DNA of 64,000 nucleotides from Eutrophocola salsuginis (GCA_038147195.1 JAYQTB010000004.1:806001-870000), one strand, 5' to 3'; numbered from the stretch's first letter, positions 46,901 through 54,958 are shown. Notes: generated by a model from the sequence alone, not told the origin. Program-made: numbers and translations.

Positions 46901-49557
46901 CCTACACAGGTACGACAGCAATTAATAAGGGCACCTTTGATCGTACAGGTGTTACATTAGCAAGTTCCAGTGTGACCACCGCAGTGGGGGCCTCTCACGT
47001 AGGTATGAGTGCAACAACAATTAATTTTGCTGGGAATGTTTCTAAAGACTATGTAGACAAAAATTACACGCAGACAGGAACACCAGACAATGAACCGGCA
47101 CGCACTGTTACCTACTCAACGAGTGATGCTAATGTTGCCACTGTTAATACTTCTACAGGGGAAGTATCCATTGTTGGAGCTGGAGTGGCGACGATCAGTG
47201 GGTCAGTCTCTGATGGTGTGAACTACGCCTCCTCGACGGGCTCGTACACTTTAACGGTTTCCAAATCACCGCTTAACATCAGGCTAGTTGATGGTAGTTA
47301 TCGCTACTCAGGCGGAGCATTCTCTGGAGGTTTTGGATTTGCTGCCGATGGATTTAGGACTGGGGAGACATCTTCAGTACTTGGGGGTACCTTAAATTAT
47401 GGAGGCACTTCACAAGGGGCCGTGACCGGAGGGACTTACACCATTACAGGTTCAGGTTTAACGTCAAACAACTATACATTCAACTACTTTCCCGCGACGC
47501 TCACCATCACTAAAGCCCCATTGCAGATATCTTTTAACTCAGACTCTAAGGTATATGATGGAAACCCATTCACTGGAGGCTTTGGATACAGCATTTCCGG
47601 ATTTGTTGGCGGTGATTCCGAATCTGACCTAGGCGGCACGATTAATTATGGCGGCTCCGCACAGGGTGCACAATCTGCCGGCACTTATTCTCTCACTGGT
47701 AGTGGTTTTAATTCCCTTAATTACGATTTTACCTATTTGCCCGCGACGCTCACCATCACTAAAGCCCCATTGCAGATATCTTTTAACTCAGACTCTAAGG
47801 TATATGATGGAAACCCATTCACTGGAGGCTTTGGATACAGCGTTTCCGGATTTGTTGGCGGTGATTCCGAATCTGACCTAGGCGGCACGATTAATTATGG
47901 CGGCTCCGCACAGGGTGCACAATCTGCCGGCACTTATTCTCTCACTGGTAGTGGTTTTAATTCCCTTAATTACGATTTTACCTATTTGCCCGCGACGCTC
48001 ACCATCACTAAAGCCCCATTGCAGATATCTTTTAACTCAGACTCTAAGGTATATGATGGAAACCCATTCACTGGAGGCTTTGGATACAGCGTTTCCGGAT
48101 TTGTTGGCGGTGATTCCGAATCTGACCTAGGCGGCACGATTAATTATGGCGGCTCCGCACAGGGTGCACAATCTGCCGGCACTTATTCTCTCACTGGTAG
48201 TGGTTTTAATTCCCTTAATTACGATTTTACCTATTTGCCCGCGACGCTCACCATCACTAAAGCCCCGCTTTCTATCTTAGCTAATTCTGGTTCCGCATCT
48301 TCAGGCTCACCTTTTTTAGGAGGTTTTGGATACAGCATTTCCGGATTTGTTGGCGGTGATTCCGAATCTGACCTAGGCGGCTCGCTTAGTTATGGCGGCG
48401 ATAGTCAAGGAGCAATAGATTCCGGTAATTACTCTATCGATATATTTGGTTTAACTTCAGAGAATTACGAAATCTCTTTTAGTCCTGGAAATTTGACCTT
48501 ATTTCAATCACCGGAAAATACTATTGCTTCAATTCTTTCTTCTAATGCGGCTGGTGGGGCTAATTTAGTTCAGCAAGTTTCAAAAAATTCTGTAGCACAA
48601 AACCCTAACTCTAATTTAGGTAGAACAAAATCTGGCTCAAATCAAATTGCTAGTTCAATAAACACAGGTACTGGTAATCAGAATATTCAGTCCTTAGCTT
48701 TGAACGAATCTGAGGTAAATGATGAAGATGAATTATCAGATGAAGTCAATGAAGTAAACAACGGTGACCGAGAAGCTGGTGCAGGTGGTTCTGACGAAGA
48801 AAATAATGATCAGAATGTATCAGGTGAGTTAGGGAATCAGGGTAATGATAAGGATGTGGGTAATGCTGGTGGTGGACGAGGTAACTCAGAGAACCTTGCT
48901 GCAGCGGAAGATGAGCCAGCACCGGAAGACAATCCTGAACAACCTGTCATGCCACCAGAAGAGGGGGATCCGACCTTAGAAAACAACGGTGACCGAGAAG
49001 CTGGTGCAGGTGGTTCTGACGAAGAAAATAATGATCAGAATGTATCAGGTGAGTTAGGGAATCAGGGTAATGATAAGGATGTGGGTAATGCTGGTGGTGG
49101 ACGAGGTAACTCAGAGAACCTTGCTGCAGCGGAAGATGAGCCAGCACCGGAAGACAATCCTGAACAACCTGTCATGCCACCAGAAGAGGGGGATCCGACC
49201 TTAGAAAACAACGGTGACCGAGAAGCTGGTGCAGGTGGTTCTGACGAAGAAAATAATGATCAGAATGTATCAGGTGAGTTAGGGAATCAGGGTAATGATA
49301 AGGATGTGGGTAATGCTGGTGGTGGACGAGGTAACTCAGAGAACCTTGCTGCAGCGGAAGATGAGCCAGCACCGGAAGACAATCCTGAACAACCTGTCAT
49401 GCCACCAGAAGAGGGGGATCCGACCTTAGAAAACAACGGTGACCGAGAAGCTGGTGCAGGTGGTTCTGACGAAGAAAATAATGATCAGAATGTATCAGGT
49501 GAGTTAGGGAATCAGGGTAATGATAGGATGTGGGTAATGCTGGGGTGGACGAGGTAA
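43990..49557 (+). CDS. Two-partner secretion exoprotein (filamentous haemagglutinin-type adhesin), frame-broken near its end
   Basis: The readable part is 1855 residues. In order: signal peptide (1-28, ...GVQA), TPS secretion domain (about 30-270) with the NPNGI motif near 112, a long beta-helical region, an autotransporter-type strand repeat (GAGTLNIDVNQTYTGTTAI, about 960-990), a Big_2-like segment (about 1035-1095), five MBG-type domains (about 1090-1505), then an acidic Asn/Glu/Gly repeat region. The frame ends at 49557 because two single bases are missing in the fourth 225-bp repeat; the natural protein should go on through the Glu-Pro tract to 50957. It should be exported by the TpsB encoded next and act at the cell surface. 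ATG 43990 is preferred over TTG 43975. Confidence 0.88.
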   Translation: MRSLNRLSAAVRCVCLILAGGASKGVQAQLPVDPEVVSGLVDFTSPDQKLLNIHQQSPSAFINWKDFSIGQDSIVNFIQPGSSSVAINFVRGDLRSEIFGTLAANGGLYLINPNGIFIGPTGKIDTGALTLSTHKQVNFDGDRVVLEELGSGALINKGVINSTSILTGQTIEQNGSVIANEGDVLIGAAEKISIPLNRSGSITANINFAPDSLVNGAKILTSSTINLSRENAGQINVSGEISAQNILLDAGAEGKLEISADLSVDSEDSIAGNIWATGKVINILSGSELSAVGQQGGGEILVGGDWQGGGSLPQSTLVDFQSGALIDVSAKNNGNGGKSVIWSDVTNKQSITRVSGEIYANGGIQTGDGGQIETSGATLFTDGVSGSASASKGQSGLWLFDPTNITISNAGATSITGDSSASSILASSVEAILNSGTSVSITTAAAGAGEGDITLSADIRKTGGSDATLNLKAIDSIIFSADADITSTSGKLNLTLNSHYTSDAGTGHVVFLGNNQISTNGGNIVIGGGSDPSTMPARGRDTAGPVQDKKGIFIASGLSMDAGGGNISLIGEGSDTGVFEGIRLGGGVITTSGSGNITLKGMNGGSPSRHLVFENGVTVSNTGSGDVNLLAQGSVTFSENNISISSSNGNVYLTTDGFATDKSPSLLAPNGTVFIESYQSSSAWTFSTAIAEMIEKSLEGGSDVDFYIYGSLDDAAGVDIDATLSGVSTLSIRSKEGIAFNSNPIITARGDKLNVIFTSDVDQTLGDEKIYWNGNITTNGGGIFFGGGAGVLTWTPYSGASSINVAGGYASGAGTQGVLIKEDANLITGGGNVDIRGRSSGGNGVAIDYSVINAGAGNVSIYGSDDGAGRSIWFARLGGVNTTTITGADITLSGDKAVYIQNGTTFTPSGNFSITGTDITFENSSPVISIGAGKNLTFDLSGTGTLPQAITGAGNVIKSGAGTLNIDVNQTYTGTTAINKGTFDRTGVTLASSSVTTAVGASHVGMSATTINFAGNVSKDYVDKNYTQTGTPDNEPARTVTYSTSDANVATVNTSTGEVSIVGAGVATISGSVSDGVNYASSTGSYTLTVSKSPLNIRLVDGSYRYSGGAFSGGFGFAADGFRTGETSSVLGGTLNYGGTSQGAVTGGTYTITGSGLTSNNYTFNYFPATLTITKAPLQISFNSDSKVYDGNPFTGGFGYSISGFVGGDSESDLGGTINYGGSAQGAQSAGTYSLTGSGFNSLNYDFTYLPATLTITKAPLQISFNSDSKVYDGNPFTGGFGYSVSGFVGGDSESDLGGTINYGGSAQGAQSAGTYSLTGSGFNSLNYDFTYLPATLTITKAPLQISFNSDSKVYDGNPFTGGFGYSVSGFVGGDSESDLGGTINYGGSAQGAQSAGTYSLTGSGFNSLNYDFTYLPATLTITKAPLSILANSGSASSGSPFLGGFGYSISGFVGGDSESDLGGSLSYGGDSQGAIDSGNYSIDIFGLTSENYEISFSPGNLTLFQSPENTIASILSSNAAGGANLVQQVSKNSVAQNPNSNLGRTKSGSNQIASSINTGTGNQNIQSLALNESEVNDEDELSDEVNEVNNGDREAGAGGSDEENNDQNVSGELGNQGNDKDVGNAGGGRGNSENLAAAEDEPAPEDNPEQPVMPPEEGDPTLENNGDREAGAGGSDEENNDQNVSGELGNQGNDKDVGNAGGGRGNSENLAAAEDEPAPEDNPEQPVMPPEEGDPTLENNGDREAGAGGSDEENNDQNVSGELGNQGNDKDVGNAGGGRGNSENLAAAEDEPAPEDNPEQPVMPPEEGDPTLENNGDREAGAGGSDEENNDQNVSGELGNQGNDRMWVMLGWTR
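47512..48258 (+). repeat. Three near-identical 249-bp tandem repeats (MBG domains)
   Basis: Units at 47512, 47761 and 48010, 83 codons each. Unit 1 differs from units 2 and 3 at one base that I can see (an Ile/Val codon). A diverged unit precedes (47264) and another follows (48259), the latter sharing a 60-bp stretch exactly with unit 1, which suggests gene conversion. Confidence 0.95.
48756..49556 (+). repeat. 225-bp tandem repeats, three full copies and a diverged fourth
   Basis: Copies start at 48756, 48981, 49206 and 49431. The first three look identical and encode an acidic, disordered 75-residue segment rich in Asn, Gly, Glu and Pro. The fourth has two one-base deletions (near 49526 and 49543) and further on a 21-nt in-frame deletion. 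Confidence 0.95.
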
Positions 49558-49645
49558 CTCAGAGAACCTTGCTGCAGCGGAAGATGAGCCAGCACCGGAA
49601 GAGCCACCAGAAGAGGGGGAAAAAATAACGATAGGTGGTTCTATA

Positions 49646-50588
49646 GAACCTGAACCTGAACCTGAACTGGTGGTGGGAGCCTGAACCCGGAACCCGAGCC
49701 TGAACCTGAGCGGAGCCTGAACCTGAGCCTGAGCCTGAACCTGAGCCGGAACCTGAGCCGGAGCCGGAACCTGAGCCGAGCCGGAACCTGAGGGAGCCGG
49801 AACCTGAACCCGAGCCGGAACCTGAGCCCGAACCTGAGCCTGAGCCGGAACCTGAGCCTGAGCCTGAGCCGGAACCTGAACCCGAGCCGGAACCTGAACC
49901 CGAGCCTGAGCCCGAGCCGGAACCTGAGCCCGAGCCTGAACCTGAGCCGAGCCTGAACCGGAGCCTGAACCGGAGCCTGAACCTGAGCCGGAACCTGAGC
50001 CTGAGCCTGAACCTGAGCCAGAACCTGAGCCTGAGCCGGAGCCTGAACCTGAGCCCGAGCCTGAACCGGACCGGAGCCTGAACCGGAGCCTGAACCTGAG
50101 CCTGAACCTGAGCCTGAGCCTGAGCCGGAACCGGAACCGGAGCCTGAACCGGAGCCTGAACCTGAGCCGGAGCCTGAACCTGAGCCGGAGCCTGGAGCCT
50201 GAACCTGAGCCTGAGCCGGAGCCTGAACCTGAACCTGAGCCTGAACCGGAGCCTGAGCCTGAACCTGAGCCTGAACCTGAGCCTGAACCTGAGCCGGAGC
50301 CTGAACCTGAGCCTGAGCCTGAGCCTGAACCGGAACCCGAGCCGGAACCGGAGCCCGAGCCTGAACCGGAGCCCGAGCCTGAACCGGAACCCGAGCCGGA
50401 ACCGGAGCCCGAGCCTGAACCGGAGCCCGAGCCTGAACCTGAGCCGGAGCCTGAACCGGAGCCTGAACCTGAACCGGAGCCTGAACCTGAGCCTGAGCCT
50501 GGAGCCTGAACCTGAGCCCGAGCCTGAACCGGAGCCGGAACCTGAACCCGAGCCGGAACCTGAGCCTGAGCCTGAGCCGGAACCTGAA
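49646..50588 (+). repeat. Glu-Pro low-complexity tract (GARCCN hexamers) with many indels
   Basis: About 940 bp of GAG/GAA-CCN hexamers, coding a (Glu-Pro)n stalk in the proper frame. The hexamer phase is broken at no fewer than eight places, for example near 49708, 49775, 49790, 49945, 50066, 50190 and 50498. It links the end of the adhesin frame to its C-terminal domain at 50598. Confidence 0.9.
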
Positions 50589-50597
50589 TCAGATGCT

Positions 50598-50957
50598 TTG
50601 GTCATTGATCAAGAAGTCGAGCTATCTCTTGATGGTGACGATGGGTTGATCACGGATAGGATAATTGCCAGAAAGCTTGATGATGTATTGATTACTGAGG
50701 TTACCAATACTTTCTCCTATGAGATTGAAGGGGATACCTTTGTCCACACAAATCCTGAGGCAGTAATAAGTATTGAAGTGAAGATGGAAAATGGTAGTGA
50801 ATTGCCAGACTACATCGTTTATGACGAAGACTCAGGTATGATTTCAGGAACTATGAGTGAAGGAGGCATAAGCTTCATTTTGATTGGACGTGATCAAAAA
50901 GATCTAACAGCAACCACCTCTTTAAGAATATTAAAAGACCAAGAAGATGAAGAATAA
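50598..50957 (+). CDS. C-terminal domain of the adhesin (separated by frameshifts)
   Basis: A 119-codon frame starting TTG 50598, continuing directly from Glu-Pro codons upstream, so it is the tail of the adhesin and not an independent gene. Its sequence (NPEAVISIEVKMENGSELPDY, then SGMISGTM) resembles cadherin-like/Ig-like domains at the ends of large TPS exoproteins. The stop lies 11 bases inside the transporter gene. Confidence 0.7.
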   Translation: MVIDQEVELSLDGDDGLITDRIIARKLDDVLITEVTNTFSYEIEGDTFVHTNPEAVISIEVKMENGSELPDYIVYDEDSGMISGTMSEGGISFILIGRDQKDLTATTSLRILKDQEDEE

Positions 50958-52446
50958 ATACTTTTTAATTTTAATATTCCTATTTTCATCGATAGTTCAA
51001 GCAGCATCGATTGAGACAATTAATCTTATTGAAAATCAGGTTGAGTTAAATAACGATATATTAGAAGAGTTAGTTTCCTCGTTTGTAGACAAAGAATTAA
51101 CTAATCTAAATATTTCTGAACTTATAGATCAGATAGGGACATACTACATATCTCAGGATGAGTGGGCAGGAGTTATTTTGCGGTCTGAACTAGATAATCC
51201 AAATGTGGAATTTGAAGTTGTCAGAGCTGTATTCGGTGAATTTGAGTTATATAATTTATCTAATAGGTCAAGAATAGATTTCGATGAAGAACTCGACAAG
51301 CTCTATCAATATCTTCCAGTCGGAGATTATTTAAGCCTTCAAGGTTTAGAAGATACAGTGCAATATATAGAAAGATACGCTGGTATTAACGTTGTTGCAG
51401 AATTGAAGCCTGGAAACTCCTATGGTTTTACAGATGTACTTTTAACCTTAACTGATGAAAAAATCTTCACAGGAGAAGTTTCATTAGATAATTTTGGTCC
51501 TGCGGGGAATAGAAACCAATTTAATTTTCGAGGCGGAGTTTTAAGTGCCCTTGGTTATGGTGAGGAATTTGATTTTGTTTACACAAGAAATAATATCATC
51601 GATACCATAGGCGGCCGGATAACGTTACCCATAGGGTTTCAAGAATCTAATTTAGAAATAGAGTATGCAAAGATTGGATATGCCTTGGATGGTGATCTTA
51701 AAAAATATGGCCTGGAGGGCAACGTGAAGAATAAGGCCATCGGATTTTCAAGAATAAATCTACTAAAGAACAAAAAATATAATATTCTTTATGGTATTCA
51801 ATATAGTGCCAGAGAAGGTGAAGACAGGGCTCTTGAAATAAGGATTTCAAACAAAAATGTAAAATCACTTTCTAACCTGTTTGATCTCTCATTTACCGAT
51901 AATCTGTTTGGTGGCGGACAAAACTCTATAAACTTCGCCTATATTAAGGGCAAACAGAGATTATTTTTGTTTGATGGAAGTATTAAAGACGAGTCTATAA
52001 AAAGAAAATTGCTTAGATACAGGCGTGTGCAAAAAATTAGGAATAACGTCAACGCTACGTTTATGATTTCTTCACAGCGCTCTGGCGGTTTGTTAGAAAC
52101 GGGCAGTAAATTTGTATTATCCGGTCAAAATTCTTTCAAGGGACTAGATCAGGGATCGATACTAGCCGACCGAGGTACTATGTACGATCTTTCCTTAAAT
52201 AAATATTTTGAAAACATGGTAGTCAATGTTGGTTACCAATTTGCCAAATATCGGAACCAAGAACCTGAAGGGTATATCGGATTAGATAAAGAAATTTTCG
52301 AAAATAAAAAACTCAAGGGGATTTATATCAGTTTAGATGCACAGCTGAGTACACCTTTTACCTTGAGTATGAGTGCTGGAAAAACGAAGTTGGACAGCGG
52401 TGAGTCTGATACTAACTTATGGTTTAGATTAAGCTATCTCTATTAG
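50947..52446 (+). CDS. Two-partner secretion outer-membrane transporter (ShlB/FhaC/TpsB family)
   Basis: A 499-residue protein with a signal peptide (1-19, ...SSIVQA), one or two POTRA-like modules (about 55-165, with LEDTVQYIERYAGINVVAELKPG-type pattern) and a C-terminal beta-barrel rich in alternating aromatic residues, ending in Tyr. It should recognise the TPS domain of the adhesin and export it through the outer membrane. It is shorter than FhaC (about 555). Its ATG overlaps the adhesin's end by 11 bases, which supports translational coupling. Strongly AT-rich. Confidence 0.85.
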   Translation: MKNKYFLILIFLFSSIVQAASIETINLIENQVELNNDILEELVSSFVDKELTNLNISELIDQIGTYYISQDEWAGVILRSELDNPNVEFEVVRAVFGEFELYNLSNRSRIDFDEELDKLYQYLPVGDYLSLQGLEDTVQYIERYAGINVVAELKPGNSYGFTDVLLTLTDEKIFTGEVSLDNFGPAGNRNQFNFRGGVLSALGYGEEFDFVYTRNNIIDTIGGRITLPIGFQESNLEIEYAKIGYALDGDLKKYGLEGNVKNKAIGFSRINLLKNKKYNILYGIQYSAREGEDRALEIRISNKNVKSLSNLFDLSFTDNLFGGGQNSINFAYIKGKQRLFLFDGSIKDESIKRKLLRYRRVQKIRNNVNATFMISSQRSGGLLETGSKFVLSGQNSFKGLDQGSILADRGTMYDLSLNKYFENMVVNVGYQFAKYRNQEPEGYIGLDKEIFENKKLKGIYISLDAQLSTPFTLSMSAGKTKLDSGESDTNLWFRLSYLY

Positions 52447-52541
52447 AAAAAAGTAAGTCATTTCATTATTGAGAGAAATTTTCTAAATACTCTAACATAC
52501 AATCCAATCACGTTCGTCAGAAATACAATATAACACACCAA

Positions 52542-52624
52542 CATGGAACCGCTTTTGGAACGGGGAGGCACCCCGGGGGTGGGGTCAGCTGAGGAGCGAT
52601 TTTGAAATTGATAGGGGGGCGGGT
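52542..52624 (+). repeat. G-rich end repeat, copy 1
   Basis: An 80-bp element starting CATGGAACC, with a central near-palindromic run of C and G and ending in AGGGGGG. A second copy at 54762-54840 matches over its whole length with small indels. Both lie just left of paired arm-like motifs. Confidence 0.65.
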
Positions 52625-52631
52625 GCTTCTA

Positions 52632-52649
52632 TGGGACACCTGTGGGACA
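52632..52649 (+). promoter_or_regulatory. Paired TGGGACA motifs, candidate integrase arm sites (right)
   Basis: TGGGACA at 52632-52638 and 52643-52649, 11 bp apart, the same motif, strand and spacing as at 38277-38294. Confidence 0.6.
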
Positions 52650-52762
52650 CTAACACACAAAACTACACGATAAACCCCAAATACAGCTGAACAATAAATT
52701 GTTATAATAGAGTCACTTAGGTTTCGTAAGCTGTTGTAAATTGCTGCGTGATTTGGTCTAAG

Positions 52763-52822
52763 AGGGACTTAAAATCCCTCGATGGCAACATCGTGCCGGT
52801 TCAAGTCCGGCCCCGGGCACCA
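52763..52822 (+). repeat. attR: displaced 3' end of tRNA-Leu
   Basis: A 60-nt copy of the tRNA-Leu 3' part including CCA; the 5' half of a tRNA is missing. The variable-arm differences from attL (CGATG/CATCG versus CGGTG/CACCG) keep base pairing, so this end came from a working tRNA gene. Confidence 0.9.
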
Positions 52823-52826
52823 AATC

Positions 52827-52847
52827 GTAGTTACATCACGTAACTAC
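52827..52847 (+). repeat. Perfect inverted repeat just after attR
   Basis: GTAGTTAC (52827-52834) and GTAACTAC (52840-52847) with a five-base loop. It could be the old transcription end of the tRNA operon; there is no T-run. Confidence 0.5.
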
Positions 52848-53185
52848 CCATAACCCTCCAACATAAAAATACAATAAAAATGCTGGTTCATGAGGGGTAT
52901 AGCTAGTTCTGCCGGGTTTGCCACCACTTTCTTTAAATTTTTAAAAAATTGGTAAGTAAATAGAGATAGGGAAAAACTAACTTAAATTAGGTGGCATTGG
53001 TGGCAGTTATGGCTACCCCCGTTCATGGGGTGAAGAGAAAAATACTAAATCGGTGTCTGTTTGGGTGGAAAAGTAATTTAAGTGACAAAGCAGCGCTATC
53101 TAGTAAACAACCTTACAAAAAGCGATTGAACTACAGCATAGATACACTAAGCATTGCGAAAGCAGGTTTCGCGTGCACACACCGC
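52848..53185. other. Non-coding stretch right of attR with repeated GGTGGCA motifs
   Basis: No credible gene (a 90-codon frame at 52991-53263 overlaps the duplicated unit and looks spurious). GGTGGCA occurs at 52990-52996 and 52999-53005, and its complement TGCCACC at 52919-52925. The conserved 104-nt block of duplicated unit B begins at 53082. Confidence 0.5.
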
Positions 53186-53517
53186 TTAAGACCCGGGCTT
53201 CCTGCTCGGCGTCCTCTTCGTTCCTTCCGGAAACATACCAAGGGCAAACATCATGTCCTCTAGATAACGTAGTTCAGCCATACCAGCTCTGTATTCGGCC
53301 CTTTTAAGTCTCGTTTTCCTGCCACATAAGGTATTTGCCTCAGCTATCCTAGCCCGTCCCTCGACCGTTTTAGGCCCCGTAGAGTGCCCTCCATGAAACC
53401 GTTGGTCTTACCCTTGACCGCAGGAGCCCTACAGCGCGTTTTAGAGCGTTTTGAGAGGGCATTACACTGTATGCAGGTGACCCGACCGCCCAATGTCGAG
53501 AATAGATCGGTAGTCAT
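53018..53517 (-). repeat. Duplicated unit copy B
   Basis: Second copy of the unit at 43231-43736, same orientation, lying outside the 60-bp att repeats. The part at 53082-53185 is almost the same as 43297-43400. Confidence 0.8.
53186..53517 (-). pseudogene. Broken copy of the HGGxSTG-domain gene
   Basis: The start (MTTDLFSTLGG), the cysteine segment and the C-terminal region align with 43401-43736, but four bases are missing within the KCRFHGG codons (near 53400). The frame then runs into a stop. The copy is also diverged at about forty positions. It is a decayed paralogue. Confidence 0.8.
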
Positions 53518-53647
53518 TTTTTATAAGGCACCTTAAATTCAGTGTGTAAAGTCCGTACTAAAAGTGACTATTGTCGAAAAATGGCCTTTTTCGTAAAAAT
53601 GATAATCGGCGAATAAAGAATGAAGGAAATATACGGACTAGGCACAG

Positions 53648-54657
53648 TTATTGACTCTTGCTATAACTCTTTAGTTTGAACAAAAGAGAATTTAAGTCCG
53701 TCAGTTCAAGAATAAAGTCATACAATCTACCACCCACGTCAATGCGATTTAACTCTAATTCCCTCGAGCCTGAATAATACTTTCCATACGGTTCATTAAA
53801 CATAAAGATCGGATCTAGTGGCTCTCCCAAGAAAAAATGGTCATAGAGGTTAATTCTATATGGTATGTTACTTACAATTTTTAGTGCTACATCATCGTCG
53901 AGTCTGTGTCTAAAATAGCGCAGGAGTACCCATGCAGCCATAGATTCGGCATTGTCCTCTCTGTTTTCGACTTCCCATGCATATATTGAGATATGCTCTC
54001 GATCAAGGTATCTAGCCCTAGAATAAAGTGCATGAGTCTCCAGTGGCTTGGAATCATCGTAATAGCGTTGCAGAAAATATCTGTCAAAACCTATGTGAAT
54101 AGCTTCGTGTAAGAAAACTTCCTCCATAAAATCGACATGTTTGTGACTTTCATGGTTAATATCATATACCAACCTTGATTCTTCGCTAAACCCAAATGCG
54201 TTGGCTGGTTGCATATTACACCTCTCTCTATATCGGCCGGAACTGGGTCCATCTTATCGCCTAAGGTTATATCCACGGTCGGAATCGTCTCTAAAATGAA
54301 CCAAGGAAGTCGGCCGATGGCCAAGGCGTATTGCTCAATTAACCTCTGTATCTCGTCTTCTTTGAAAAAGGGCTCTTCAAAATTAAACCACACAGAGCGA
54401 GTCATATCGTTGTTCGTGAATTGAACTTCCCATCTTTGAATGTCCGCATTAGAGCCGTCTCGCCATCGACAAAACGGCTCATCACTATGTGCACCTAAAT
54501 AGCGCTTTTCAAAATTAAAACTATTATCGTCTGGCGTCATAATGTTGGGGCTAATCCATACAGTACCACTCCAATAAGTCTTTCCGAAGACAGATTGGCT
54601 CAAGAAAATAAGTACTAGGATCATGTCTCTTAACAAGGATCTATATCTGCATGCCAT
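53648..54657 (-). pseudogene. Secreted HExxH metallopeptidase-like protein, frame-broken at an AG repeat
   Basis: Two overlapping minus-strand frames (54657-54091 and 54214-53648) make one protein of about 335 residues. The first gives a signal peptide (...FLSQSVFG) and a Trp-rich domain; the second gives LHEAIHIGFD, an HExxH zinc motif (codons at 54095-54109), and a NAESMAAW segment with a possible third ligand. The join falls at AGAGAGAG on the coding strand (54222-54229). Removing one AG puts both parts in a single frame, reading through IERCNMQPANAF. I do not recognise the family. It is AT-rich and stands alone in the island remnant. Confidence 0.65.
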
Positions 54658-54761
54658 ATTAAGTTCTCATATGTGTTCTTGATGATGGAATTTTTAGTTT
54701 TCATTTTGGGGAATTTTGCTAGAAATTAAAATTACTTTAACAAAATTCTGTACATGTGCAT

Positions 54762-54840
54762 CATGGAACCATTTTGGAAAAGGGGGTGTACCCCCGGGGG
54801 TGGGTCTCCTATAGGGGCGATTTGGAAATTTAGGGGGGTG
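54762..54840 (+). repeat. G-rich end repeat, copy 2
   Basis: Second copy of the element at 52542-52624, with the perfect palindrome ACCCCCGGGGGT in its centre. Confidence 0.65.
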
Positions 54841-54958
54841 AGGGTAGATATGGTTAATTGTTATAAGACATCTATATCATAATAGAAAAAAATACTGAGC
54901 ACTCTTCTTAAAGTGCTAATTCAAGATGTCCAAAATTACATTTAATGCAATCTTATGG

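Larger units (their letters stand above)
52447..52762. other. Right end of the island, non-coding
   Basis: No gene. It holds a G-rich repeat (52542-52624), the right TGGGACA pair (52632-52649) and AT-rich sequence leading to attR. Confidence 0.6.

Noticed and set aside
47512..49430. CRISPR array
   Set aside because: The repeats are long (249 and 225 bp), adjacent without spacers and in frame inside a gene.
49559..50605. 348-codon minus-strand frame of Ser-Gly and Arg-Leu/Phe repeats
   Set aside because: It is the reverse reading of the Glu-Pro hexamer tract; low-complexity DNA is open in many frames.
52991..53263. 90-codon plus-strand frame right of attR
   Set aside because: It runs through the non-coding block and the antisense side of the HGGxSTG pseudogene; no supporting motif.
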